Positions 44,646 to 52,969 of a stretch of DNA of 64,000 bases are shown here, piece after piece. A program made the position numbers and the translations under genes. The stretch is taken from NCBI GenBank assembly GCA_020443425.1, contig JAGRIE010000008.1, forward strand, positions 62,001 through 126,000, in the 5' to 3' direction. How positions within the stretch are numbered: position 1 is the stretch's first letter; each line of letters starts with the position of its first letter. The notes beneath the pieces are model-generated. The model had not been told where the DNA came from, searched no databases, and saw nothing but the letters and a program-made list of their open reading frames with translations. Origin of the DNA: Halioglobus sp. GTDB taxonomy: Bacteria; Pseudomonadota; Gammaproteobacteria; Pseudomonadales; Halieaceae.

Positions 44646-45899
44646 TCACACCGGCTGCTGGATATCGCTGATACTCGGGCCGATGCGCGCGGCGGTCTGC
44701 TCCATCAACTGGCGGTCAAAGCCGAACACGTCGATGGCTTTCTCGCCCAGTATGCTGCGGATTTCACTCTCCTGCACTGCGTGGAATGTCTCACGCAGTT
44801 TGTGCATGGTGTTGGGCCAGGTGCCCTCCATATGCGGGTAGTCCGACCCCCACATCAGCTTGTCGACGCCGATCGCATGGCGACTGCCGATCTCATGCGG
44901 TGCCAGGAAGGAGGCGCCGATAAAGCAGTTGCGCTGGAAGTACTCCTGCGGGGTCAGCGATAAATCTTTCATGAAATGTGCAAATATCGGGTTGTCGATC
45001 TTGAACTTGAGTACTCTCAGCGTTTCCAGAATCCAGGCGCAGCCGGTTTCAGTGAACACCATTTTCAGCTTGGGGTGACGTTCGAATGCGCCCGACCACA
45101 GCAGTGCGGTAAAAGGGCGGTGCGCCCACATATCCACCTCACTGATGAACATCATGGTGGCGTTGGGCACGTCGCCGTAGTCCGGCGACCAACCGGAGTG
45201 GGTGTGGATAGGCATATCCAGTTCTTCGCAGACACTCCACAGCGGTTCATAGTGCCGGTAATCGTGATAAAAGGGATTGGGGCCGGTGCTGGTGGGGAGC
45301 AGTACGCCACCGAACAGACCGCGTTTATGGGCGTCGCGGACCTCGTTCACTGCCACCTGGATATCGTCCACGTTGATGATGGCGACGCCGGCGTGGCGAC
45401 CGGGATTTTTGCTGCACATATCGGCCAGCCAGAGATTGTAGGCGCGATTGCCGACCAGGCTCTGCTCCGGTGTCACCTCGTGGCGGTACTGCATCAGGCC
45501 GGCACCGAACGGCGCCATCTGCGGAAACACGATTTCTCCGGCAATACCATCGGCCTCCAGTTCCTGCAGCCGGATGTCGGGTTCGTATTCGCCGCGGCGC
45601 GGCGCGATCATGCTGTCGGGGTCGCAGAGGTAATCCCAGAGCTCGGCATCGGTGGCGCGGGCCGCGCTGGACGCCGCTGTGGGATCCATGCGGCCCGCGC
45701 CCTGGTCGCCGGAACGGGCGTTGAATTCCTGCGCCGCTTCCTGGTCGAAAAACGTCCCCATGCGTTTCATCATTTCACGCGCATACTGCAGCCACCAGGC
45801 ATCAGCCGCCGCGTGAAATTCTTTCGGCATGTAGGGTTTGTAGCCTTCGGGCAGCGCGCCAGCATGACAATCGGAGCTGATCATTACCACATTGGACAT
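44646..45899 (-). CDS. Amidohydrolase family protein (amidohydrolase_2/ACMSD-like)
   Basis: A 417-aa TIM-barrel metal-dependent hydrolase or decarboxylase. The ATG at 45899 has a GGGAG ribosome binding site; the frame upstream to 46148 is not coding-like. Key features are ISSDCHAG (D-x-H variant of the N-terminal metal motif), PIHTHSGW, VFTETGCAW and the C-terminal WGSDYPHMEGTWP, where the Asp is the usual metal/proton ligand. Proteins of this group act in aromatic and polycyclic catabolism as hydrolases or nonoxidative decarboxylases. It heads the operon with an SDR and a LysR regulator. Reaction unknown. Confidence 0.87.
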   Translation of the reverse strand: MSNVVMISSDCHAGALPEGYKPYMPKEFHAAADAWWLQYAREMMKRMGTFFDQEAAQEFNARSGDQGAGRMDPTAASSAARATDAELWDYLCDPDSMIAPRRGEYEPDIRLQELEADGIAGEIVFPQMAPFGAGLMQYRHEVTPEQSLVGNRAYNLWLADMCSKNPGRHAGVAIINVDDIQVAVNEVRDAHKRGLFGGVLLPTSTGPNPFYHDYRHYEPLWSVCEELDMPIHTHSGWSPDYGDVPNATMMFISEVDMWAHRPFTALLWSGAFERHPKLKMVFTETGCAWILETLRVLKFKIDNPIFAHFMKDLSLTPQEYFQRNCFIGASFLAPHEIGSRHAIGVDKLMWGSDYPHMEGTWPNTMHKLRETFHAVQESEIRSILGEKAIDVFGFDRQLMEQTAARIGPSISDIQQPV

Positions 45900-46219
45900 G
45901 TTTTTCTCCCTCGCGTTTCGTTGAGTGTCCAGCAGTGTATTTGAGCGGCGAGCGAGATAGCAAGTTGCCGTCAGCGCGTCTTCGACAGCATGCTGTACCG
46001 AAACGATAATTCTTTGCAGATATGAGGCAAATCCATGGGTGTTGCAGCGCCTGCGCACCCGCGCTGCCGAGACGATGGACAGTGTTGTGCGAAAATCGCT
46101 GGAGCTGCGCGCAGTCGGTTTGCTGATGCCGAAGATCTGGCCGTGCAACCGTTTTGTCGGGCGCTGAGCCGGGCTCGCGCAGTGACGGTCCCGGGCGCCG
46201 GCTCAGTCATCGCCAGCCG
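45900..46219. other. Non-coding gap upstream of amidohydrolase operon
   Basis: About 320 bp lie between the amidohydrolase start and the end of the META-domain gene. Several short frames cross it on both strands, but none has a family-like sequence or ribosome binding site. It presumably carries the promoter of the leftward operon; I see no distinctive promoter or stem-loop. Confidence 0.4.
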
Positions 46220-46747
46220 TTACTGCGGCCCGGAATCGCGCAGGAAAGTCAGCGCTTTGTTATCCCCGGCGTACAGGCGCAAGGTGGCACCGTTGATAGT
46301 GAAGGTGGATACCGCGCCAAGCCGTTCCAGAAAGATGCGCTCTGCGGCCATGGCGTCTGTTGGCCCCGCCATCATGGTACTCGCACCGAGGATAAAGCTG
46401 ATACGTCCTGTCAGGGGGGCTGTCTTGAGCCGGGCGCGATAGCGATTCACGCCGCTGAAACCCGCCACGGTGCCATCCGGCATCACCTGCAGCGTGGCTG
46501 CATTATCCTGGGACTCAGCCCTTATGCCGTCAACGGCGACCAGTGTCCAGCTGCCCAGTAGGCCGGCGAAATCCCCGCTCACCACGTTTTCCGTCGGCAG
46601 TATGTTTTCCTGGGCCGCGTCGACGACCACACCCGGCTCGGTGTCCACAGCCGGTCCGGTCGCCGTGGGGGCCGCATAAGACGCTGTCGCCACTGCCAGC
46701 AGGCCCCAGCAGAGTCCGGGCAGGGTTTTTCGCGCGCTGTGCAGCAT
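46220..46747 (-). CDS. Exported META-domain (HslJ-like) protein
   Basis: A 175-aa protein with a signal peptide (LPGLCWGLLAVATASYA) followed by a META domain: LLGSWTLVAVDG, VMPDGTVAGFSGVNRYRA, ISFILGASTMMAGP, and AERIFLERLG. The usual GCNR is GVNR and the usual TxMAC is TMMAG, so the Cys pair of many META proteins is absent. HslJ in E. coli is an outer-membrane heat-shock protein linked to novobiocin resistance; the function here is unknown. Two ATG codons are adjacent (46750, 46747); the second is better spaced from GAGG. Confidence 0.78.
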   Translation of the reverse strand: MLHSARKTLPGLCWGLLAVATASYAAPTATGPAVDTEPGVVVDAAQENILPTENVVSGDFAGLLGSWTLVAVDGIRAESQDNAATLQVMPDGTVAGFSGVNRYRARLKTAPLTGRISFILGASTMMAGPTDAMAAERIFLERLGAVSTFTINGATLRLYAGDNKALTFLRDSGPQ

Positions 46748-46949
46748 CATGGGCCTCAGTGTTGTTGCGGGTCGGATGGGGTTCAAGATTGGGTACAGAG
46801 TATAATCGCGGCGGGTGGTCGGGTGCCAGATGCGGGGGAGCGATCGCCAGCAGCACGACGGGAAAGACCCGGCTGTCAGGCGCTGTGGTCTTGGGTGCGC
46901 GCTGCATGTCGCCAGTTGTAAAGAAAGGTGACGTTGCCGGATGAGCGGT

Positions 46950-47567
46950 TCAACTGCCGTGTGTGCCCGCTGTGGTATCCGCGTTCGCATCTGAGTGGGG
47001 CTCCCGCCACATCAGCCATACCGGGGGGGCAGAGGCGGCAAAACGGATTTGTTGCAGCACCTTGAAGCCGTGGCCCTCATAGAACGGGAGGTTTTCCGCC
47101 TTGGAGTTTTCCAGATAGGCGGGAATGCCCTCCATATCACAGCGCTGTAGCAGCGGTTTGATCAGTGCAGTGCCCAGTCCGCGGCCTTTGTTGCCCGGCG
47201 TGACACCGATGGCAAAGAGGTAGTAGTGCGGTGTCTTGGGGTGGTATTTCTCGGTCTTGGCGCCGCTGAGCAGCATGCGGTACACGCCTTTCAGCCCGCC
47301 GAGTTTCATGATTTTCACCACATTGGAGAGTGTGACCGGCCAGTTCAGCTTCTGGTCCGGCCCCAGCCAGGATGCCGCGCCGCGTCCCTGGGGATCCAGG
47401 TAGGTGAGCCGGTGGGGGATCAATACCGGCAGGGTTATCTCGAAGAACGGTTGCACCGAGGGCGGGTGGTTGCAGGTCCAGTTGATGACAGGGTCATCCG
47501 CGAAGGCCTCGGCAATGACGCGAATGGCCTGGTCGGTGTTGGTGGCATCTACGGGCGTAAAATTCAT
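46950..47567 (-). CDS. GNAT family N-acetyltransferase
   Basis: A 205-aa acetyltransferase. The acetyl-CoA binding motif A is in HYYLFAIGVTPGNKGRGLGTALIKPLL (Q/RxxGxG/A form KGRGLG), followed by YLENSKAENLPFYEGHGFKV, the motif B signature. The N-terminus AIRVIAEAFADDP is typical of the branch that includes puromycin-like and small-molecule acetyltransferases. I chose ATG 47567; an ATG at 47591 would add eight residues and neither has a strong ribosome binding site. It lies alone between the META gene and a degenerate region. Substrate unknown. Confidence 0.85.
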   Translation of the reverse strand: MNFTPVDATNTDQAIRVIAEAFADDPVINWTCNHPPSVQPFFEITLPVLIPHRLTYLDPQGRGAASWLGPDQKLNWPVTLSNVVKIMKLGGLKGVYRMLLSGAKTEKYHPKTPHYYLFAIGVTPGNKGRGLGTALIKPLLQRCDMEGIPAYLENSKAENLPFYEGHGFKVLQQIRFAASAPPVWLMWREPHSDANADTTAGTHGS

Positions 47568-47639
47568 AGCGGAAAGACGTCCTGGCTGCACTGGTTTGCC
47601 CGGGGCAATTTAGCACAATTGCCGCCGCTTCTGCATCGT

Positions 47640-47731
47640 ACTTCTCGGTGCGGCCAAATTGCAGGCCGCGTCCGTCGCTGGAGGACTCGCCGTGATTGCG
47701 CAGGTCAAATGCAGTCAGCAGCCTATTGGTG
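47640..47731 (-). pseudogene. Possible alpha/beta-hydrolase gene fragment
   Basis: Within a 477-bp gap (47568-48044) the minus strand encodes LLTAFDLRNHGESSSDGRG, which matches the segment after strand beta-4 of alpha/beta hydrolases (FDLRNHGxS). Neither the nucleophile elbow nor the catalytic His follows, and the frame loses similarity on both sides. It looks like a small relic of a deleted hydrolase gene. The rest of the gap shows nothing that I can support. Confidence 0.35.
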
Positions 47732-48044
47732 TTCCACTGCGCGTGCCGCCGCCGCACTATACGACTCTCTTTGCCACGGACAGGCCGGAGTGCCGGACAG
47801 GAGGGTGTATGCGGAGGCGACAGGGAAAGGGCAGGGAAGAAGACGCTCCATCGGCGCCCGCCACGGGAGCGGCGAGACCGCGGGCGCACAGGAAGCGGGA
47901 CGCGCAGCGGGGTGCCGCGCCGACAATCGAGATAGAGGTCAGCGATGCTGATTACCGCACACTGCACATGCCCTGCGATGCGCTGGAGGAGGGTGCTGGC
48001 AGCGAGCCAGGGCACTGACCCCGGGCTGCTGCGGCAAACAGGCG

Positions 48045-49169
48045 TCAGCCCTGCGGCGTGATCGCGTTGACGTGGTCCAGCGCTTCGCTGTATTCGTTCA
48101 GCAGGCGGAACACAATATCGCGACAGGATTCAACCGTGTTGATCTGCCCGACGACCTGCCCGATCGGGTTGAAGGCCACTTTCTGGCAGTCGCCGCTGCC
48201 CGCGTAGCGGTGCGTGCGCCGCACGGCGTCGAAGGTCAGGTAGCCCTGCAGGGGCATCGGCAGCGGGTCGGGAGTGTCGGCCCGCTCCCAGGCTTCGGTC
48301 CACTCGTTCTTGAGCATGCGGGCGGTCTTGCCAGTGAACGAGCGAGAGCGCACGGTGTCTTCCGAGGTGGCCTTCATGTACGACTCGCGCTGTGCGGGTT
48401 CGGCGTTGGCCTCCTCGGAGTTCAGCCACATCGACCCCATCCAGACGCCGGCGACCCCCATGCTCATCGCGGCCAGTATCTGGCGGCCGTTGCCGATACC
48501 ACCCGCTGCCAGCACCGGCAGCGGGGCGACGGCGTCGACCATTTGCGGCCACAGGATCATGGAGGTCACTTCACCGGCGTGACCGCCGCCTTCCGAGCCC
48601 TGGCAGACGATAAAATCCAGTCCCGCCTTCTTGTGGTTGATGCCGTGCTTGAGCCGGCCGGCCAGTGCGCCGATCAGGCGGCCGGAATCATGGACCTGCT
48701 TGATGATGTCGTCCGGGGGCGTGCCCAGCGCGTTGACGATCATGCGGCATTTTGGGCGGGTCAGCGCCTCGTCCACCAGCAGTTGCGCCTGCACGGCCGA
48801 GAAGCTGAGGCTGACCTCATCGTCCTGGTCTGGCCATTCCGGCACGCCCGCATCGGAGAGCAATTTGCTGACAAACTCCCGGTGTTGCTGGGGAATGGCG
48901 TCCTGCAACATCGCGACGAGCTCTTCCGGGCTGGTCTTGTCCATTCCCTCATACTTTTGGGGGATGGCGGTGTCGACACCGTAGATGTGGTCGCCGATAT
49001 GCGCGTCAATCCAGTCCAGTTCCTCTTTCAGTTTCGCGGGAGAGAACCCGACCGCGCCGAGTACGCCGATGCCGCCGGCCTTGCTTACCGCCACGACCAC
49101 GTCGCGGCAGTGGGTGAAGGCGAATATGGGGACGTCAATCCCCAGTTGCTTACAAAATTCAGTTTGCAT
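48045..49169 (-). CDS. Nitronate monooxygenase-family FMN protein
   Basis: A 374-aa TIM-barrel flavoprotein of the 2-nitropropane dioxygenase/NMO family. Typical segments are PIFAFTHCRDVVVAVSKAGG, AGLDFIVCQGSEGGGHAG (phosphate and catalytic His region), LPVLAAGGIGNGRQILAAM and GVWMGSMWL. A long C-terminal tail (to NAITPQG) is typical of a subgroup common in steroid- and aromatic-degrading bacteria, where true nitroalkane oxidation is unproven. The ATG at 49169 follows AGAGG; the frame continues to 49379 without family similarity. It sits between the cluster and the FadL-type porin, with its own promoter likely in 49170-49280. Confidence 0.88.
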   Translation of the reverse strand: MQTEFCKQLGIDVPIFAFTHCRDVVVAVSKAGGIGVLGAVGFSPAKLKEELDWIDAHIGDHIYGVDTAIPQKYEGMDKTSPEELVAMLQDAIPQQHREFVSKLLSDAGVPEWPDQDDEVSLSFSAVQAQLLVDEALTRPKCRMIVNALGTPPDDIIKQVHDSGRLIGALAGRLKHGINHKKAGLDFIVCQGSEGGGHAGEVTSMILWPQMVDAVAPLPVLAAGGIGNGRQILAAMSMGVAGVWMGSMWLNSEEANAEPAQRESYMKATSEDTVRSRSFTGKTARMLKNEWTEAWERADTPDPLPMPLQGYLTFDAVRRTHRYAGSGDCQKVAFNPIGQVVGQINTVESCRDIVFRLLNEYSEALDHVNAITPQG

Positions 49170-49382
49170 GATGTGCCTCTTCTGTCCGTTTTGTCTGCAA
49201 AGACTTCTTGACCGTCGCCACAGTAGCCGACTTGAGAAGGTGATTGAATGGTGAAAGAGGCCGGTAAAACTAGCAAATGTTGACGTCTGCCCTCGCTCGC
49301 ACTGCCGCATACCCTGGTGCGGCTGGCGCGCGAATAATTGTGAAAATTGGTCATCTGACGGGGGCGTTATTTCAGTCAAATT

Positions 49383-49411
49383 TTGTTATAAACGGCAGAT
49401 CACACTATAAA
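49383..49411 (+). promoter_or_regulatory. Sigma-70 promoter of fadL-like gene
   Basis: TTGTTA (49383-49388) and TATAAA (49406-49411) are 17 bp apart. Transcription is predicted near 49418, 30 bp before the ATG. Confidence 0.65.
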
Positions 49412-49447
49412 GGCCGATTCTGGCGCTTATTTCGGAGATCAGCAGGC

Positions 49448-50689
49448 ATGAAAAACACCCTGAAAGGCTGCGCGGTGGCAGCGGCGATGTTGGGCGCGGG
49501 CAGCGTATCGGCCGGGGGGCTGTGGTTGAACGAGTACGGCGACTTCGCCGGCGGCCGGGCTGCGGCCGGAGCGTCTGCCGGGACCGACGAGGCGATGACC
49601 ATCGCCTACAACCCGGCCAGCCTGTCGCGCCTGCAGGGAAGCCAGTTGTTTGTCTCCGGGGGTGCCTATATCGGGACCCTGAAGTTCGATACCAAGTACA
49701 GCAACCCGCGCAATGGCTACAACGACGGCGATGACGCCGGCAAGGTGGCGCCGGCGGCGGCGATGGCCTATGTCAACGATCTCGGGTCAGACAAGTGGAG
49801 CGCCGGTGTGTTTCTCGGCGGTTTGTCCGGCTCCGGTATGAACTACTCGGACGACTGGGTGGGCCGCTACCAGGCGACCAACGTATCACTGATGCTGATG
49901 GCGCTGGCGCCATCGGTTTCCTACCAGGTGACCGACAAACTCTCGGTGGGCGTGACGGCACAGGCGATCTACGCTGACCTGACCCTGGAGATGGCCCTTC
50001 CCAGACTCGACCCGAACCTGCCGGATGGCAAGGGCAAACTCGACGGTGACGATGTCAAACCCGGTTTCAACCTGGGCGCTATGTATGAGCTCTCCCCCCG
50101 CACCCGCTTCGGCGTTTTCTACCAAAGCCATGTGGATATCGAGTTCGATGGCGACTTGAAAGGCAGTATTCCGCTGGTCAATATTGATCCCGGCTCATCC
50201 CTGGGGCGCGATGTCTCCACCGATACCAAGATGGATTTTGCCCAGTACGCGCGATTCAGCGTGCACCAGCAGATGAGTGATCGCTGGAGTGTGGATTTTA
50301 CCGTGGGCTGGGACGACTGGAGTTCGCTGGGCAATGTGCTGGTCTCTACCCAGGACGGAGCCGCGGGTATCCCCACCCAGTGGAAAGACACCTATCACTA
50401 CGCCTGGGGCGCGCAGTACAAACTCAATGAGGACTGGGACCTCACCGGCGGCGTGGCCTATGACTCCAGTCCGGTCGACTCCGAAGACCGCAACGCCCAG
50501 TTGCCGGTTGACCGGCAGATACGTTACGCGAGCGGTGCGCGGTACAAGGTCAGGGACGGATTGACTGTGGGCGGTTACCTGATGTACATGGACCTGGGTA
50601 AGGCGCGCATCACTGGAACTCGCTTTGGTGGTGATTACAAAGCCAATGATGTGCTGCAGATTGCCGTGAACGCGAACTGGTCCTTCTAG
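49448..50689 (+). CDS. FadL/OmpP1-family outer-membrane transporter
   Basis: A 413-aa precursor with a signal peptide (residues 1-22, ending SVSA) and an N-terminal segment GGLWLNEYGDFAGGRAAAG that matches the FadL hatch start, where proteins expose a conserved G-x-x-x-N-E-x-G. It is followed by AYNPASLSRL (the NPA-type hatch motif) and a 14-strand barrel ending in Phe (VNANWSF). FadL proteins carry long-chain fatty acids and other hydrophobic molecules through lateral openings, so it may admit steroids or hydrocarbons for the nearby oxygenases. Its position 270 bp from the NMO gene fits this but does not prove it. The start codon has a nearby ATG-only region after CAGG. Confidence 0.88.
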   Translation: MKNTLKGCAVAAAMLGAGSVSAGGLWLNEYGDFAGGRAAAGASAGTDEAMTIAYNPASLSRLQGSQLFVSGGAYIGTLKFDTKYSNPRNGYNDGDDAGKVAPAAAMAYVNDLGSDKWSAGVFLGGLSGSGMNYSDDWVGRYQATNVSLMLMALAPSVSYQVTDKLSVGVTAQAIYADLTLEMALPRLDPNLPDGKGKLDGDDVKPGFNLGAMYELSPRTRFGVFYQSHVDIEFDGDLKGSIPLVNIDPGSSLGRDVSTDTKMDFAQYARFSVHQQMSDRWSVDFTVGWDDWSSLGNVLVSTQDGAAGIPTQWKDTYHYAWGAQYKLNEDWDLTGGVAYDSSPVDSEDRNAQLPVDRQIRYASGARYKVRDGLTVGGYLMYMDLGKARITGTRFGGDYKANDVLQIAVNANWSF

Positions 50690-50695
50690 CCACAG

Positions 50696-51688
50696 CTACC
50701 ACTTGTAGCCGAGGCCCAGCACCCACTCCATGTCGTATTTCTTGCCGTCGAGCGCGCTCAGCCCGGAGCGCTTGTAGTCCAGCCGGACCTCGGCGATGAG
50801 ACCCTCGTACAGCGGTACCGTCACCCCGGTCTTCGATTGGAACAGATAGCCATCGGAGATCGAGAACACCCAGCCGAGGTCTCCCGAGTGGGTCATCGCG
50901 ATGCCGCGCCAGGGCGTCTGCCAGGACGCGGTCCACTGTGCGGCGGCGCCGGGTTTCATCTCAGGGTTGTCGTCGTTGTAGTAGTAATACATCTCCATCG
51001 GCCCGCCCTGCAGGCTGAGGGTGAGGTTCTCCGCCGGGGTGAAATCGCGACCCTTGCCGCCGCCTACCGCATACACTTCGTTGAGTGCTTCAAATTTGTC
51101 GCGGTAGTAGCGCGTGCGCGCAAACCAGTACCAGCCGTTTTCCCGCAGCCAGTCGTACTGGTAGTTGGCATCGGCATCGTCGTCCGTGGTGTCGCCGTCG
51201 GAGGTCTCGTAGTCGACAGTGAGACTGACCTTGTGTCGGTGCGTGGGGCGCAGCCACAGCGCGGACAGGTCGATATCGAGCTCTTCCGAGGGGTTGGCGC
51301 CGCGGTCGATGTCCAGCGAAACCGTGACTTTACCCGAGTTGCTGGTGGCGGGCGGCAGGCTGTGCAGGTCGGCAAAGACGACCGGCTGTGCAGCCTGCTC
51401 TGCGCAATCCAGTGACCAGTGGCTGTTGTTCACCGCGACCAGGCAATCCGTCTGCGGCGGCTGGTGTGCGGCTACCTCGACCGGAATCCGGCTGCTGGTG
51501 TGCAGGGCGATGACATCGCTCTTCGACACCGCAACGTCGCCGATCAGATCCGCTTTCCAGACCAGCGTTTTGGCGCTGATGCTGGACAACTCCCCCGGCA
51601 GTACCGCGCCATTGGCGAGGCGCAATTCGCCGGCGCCGGCACTGCAGGCAAAGCCCAGTAGCAACAGGGTGAAGAGTGTTCTCAGCAT
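50696..51688 (-). CDS. DUF481-family outer-membrane beta-barrel protein
   Basis: A 330-aa protein with a signal peptide (ending SAGAGE) and a short N-terminal region LRLANGAVLPGEL with SISAKTLVWKADLIGDV, then a beta-barrel (KVTVSLDIDRGANPS, WYWFARTRYYRDKFEALN) ending in Trp (LGLGYKW). This is the DUF481/YdiY group, salt-induced outer-membrane proteins of unknown function. It is convergent with the FadL-like gene (6-bp gap). The ABC-exporter operon on the same strand begins upstream but probably is separate (79 bp). Confidence 0.83.
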   Translation of the reverse strand: MLRTLFTLLLLGFACSAGAGELRLANGAVLPGELSSISAKTLVWKADLIGDVAVSKSDVIALHTSSRIPVEVAAHQPPQTDCLVAVNNSHWSLDCAEQAAQPVVFADLHSLPPATSNSGKVTVSLDIDRGANPSEELDIDLSALWLRPTHRHKVSLTVDYETSDGDTTDDDADANYQYDWLRENGWYWFARTRYYRDKFEALNEVYAVGGGKGRDFTPAENLTLSLQGGPMEMYYYYNDDNPEMKPGAAAQWTASWQTPWRGIAMTHSGDLGWVFSISDGYLFQSKTGVTVPLYEGLIAEVRLDYKRSGLSALDGKKYDMEWVLGLGYKW

Positions 51689-51766
51689 GGTGATGCACCT
51701 TTGTAAACGGTTCGGTCAGCCCGCATTGAGGGTATGCGACTGACGGTATCTGTGGGTCGCGCCGGG

Positions 51767-52963
51767 CTAGTCAGAGCGCAGTGCCTCGATCGGATCAAGA
51801 GCGGCGGCGTTCATCGCCGGCGATATGCCCGCTGCCAGCCCCACCCCGCAACTGAGCGCCAACGACGCCAGCATATACAGTGGCTGCAGGCTGATCGGCA
51901 GGCCGGGGGCGAAGGTGCCAAGTGCCACTACGAGCACCGCCACCAGGCCCAACCCCAGCAGTCCCCCCATCGCCGACAACAACACGGCTTCGCCGAGAAA
52001 TATCCAGAGTACCTGCTGGCGTGTGCAGCCCACGGCGCGCAGCAGGCCGATCTCCCCGGTGCGCTCTTTCAGCGCGGTTGTCATGATGGTGAGTACCCCG
52101 ACGCCGCCGACGACCAGCGCCACGCCGCCCAGTGCGCCGACCGCCATTTTCAGCATCGACATTATCCTGTCCAGTGTGGAGAGCATATCCTGCTGTGTAA
52201 ACAGCGTGAAATCCTCGTCACCGTGACGCCGGATCAGCAGCGCCCTGACGCGCTCGCGCATATCCTCCGAGGTGGTGGTTTCCCTGAACACCACATCGAT
52301 CTCCATCAGGCTCTCCTTATTGAACATCTGCATTGCGAGGTCAGCCGGGATATAGATCGCGTCATCGAGGTCGAAGCCCAGCAACTGCCCCTTGCGCTCC
52401 ATTACGCCGATGACGCGAAAGCGGGTGCCGCCGACGCGGACATAGCTGCCAAGCGCGTTGCGGTTGCGAAACAACTCCTCCCTGACACGGGCGCCAATCA
52501 CGGCAAAATACCGCGAGTTCTCCAGCTCGCCCGGTGGCAGGAAACGACCCTGCGCGACATTGAAGCGCCACGCGCGGTCCATGTCCGGCCCGACGCCGAT
52601 GACATCGGTGTCGCGGCTGTATCGCCCCGCTTCAATCTTCGCTGTGCCCTGTATCACTGGCACCACGGCATCCACATGCGGCAGCTTCTGCAGGTGTGTG
52701 GCGTCGGCCAGCGACAGTGGGCGAATCGTTGTCAGCAAGCCGGCGATGCCGGCGGTGGTGGTTCTACCGGGGGTGACTGCGATGATACGCGTCCCAAACT
52801 GCGAGAAGCTGTCCATCAGGTACACGCGTACACCCTCCCCGATAGAGGTGAGCAGCGTGACAGCCGCAATGCCGATGCTGATACCTAGGGCGGTCAGCAG
52901 GCTGCGCAGGCGAGCTGTTGTCACGGCGTGGAACACCCAGCGCAGCCAGTCACTCAACAACAT
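51767..52963 (-). CDS. MacB-type ABC transporter permease (2)
   Basis: A 398-aa permease with an N-terminal helix (LRSLLTALGISIGIAAV), a large periplasmic MacB-PCD domain, and a C-terminal FtsX-like block of three helices (GALGGVALVVGGVGVLTIM, and RTGEIGLLRAVGCTRQQVLWIFLGEAVLL). MacB-like proteins use mechanotransmission to drive efflux or lipoprotein/toxin export through a periplasmic adaptor. It is the last gene of a four-gene operon (adaptor, ATPase, permease, permease) and probably forms a heterodimer with the permease encoded 7 bp upstream. No TolC is linked. Confidence 0.88.
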   Translation of the reverse strand: MLLSDWLRWVFHAVTTARLRSLLTALGISIGIAAVTLLTSIGEGVRVYLMDSFSQFGTRIIAVTPGRTTTAGIAGLLTTIRPLSLADATHLQKLPHVDAVVPVIQGTAKIEAGRYSRDTDVIGVGPDMDRAWRFNVAQGRFLPPGELENSRYFAVIGARVREELFRNRNALGSYVRVGGTRFRVIGVMERKGQLLGFDLDDAIYIPADLAMQMFNKESLMEIDVVFRETTTSEDMRERVRALLIRRHGDEDFTLFTQQDMLSTLDRIMSMLKMAVGALGGVALVVGGVGVLTIMTTALKERTGEIGLLRAVGCTRQQVLWIFLGEAVLLSAMGGLLGLGLVAVLVVALGTFAPGLPISLQPLYMLASLALSCGVGLAAGISPAMNAAALDPIEALRSD

Positions 52964-52969
52964 GGTCTG

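Noticed and set aside
47226-48018. Two plus-strand frames (47226-47951 and 47659-48018) crossing the region between the acetyltransferase and nitronate monooxygenase genes
   Set aside because: Arg/Gly/Ala-rich translations without motifs; one overlaps the acetyltransferase gene antisense.
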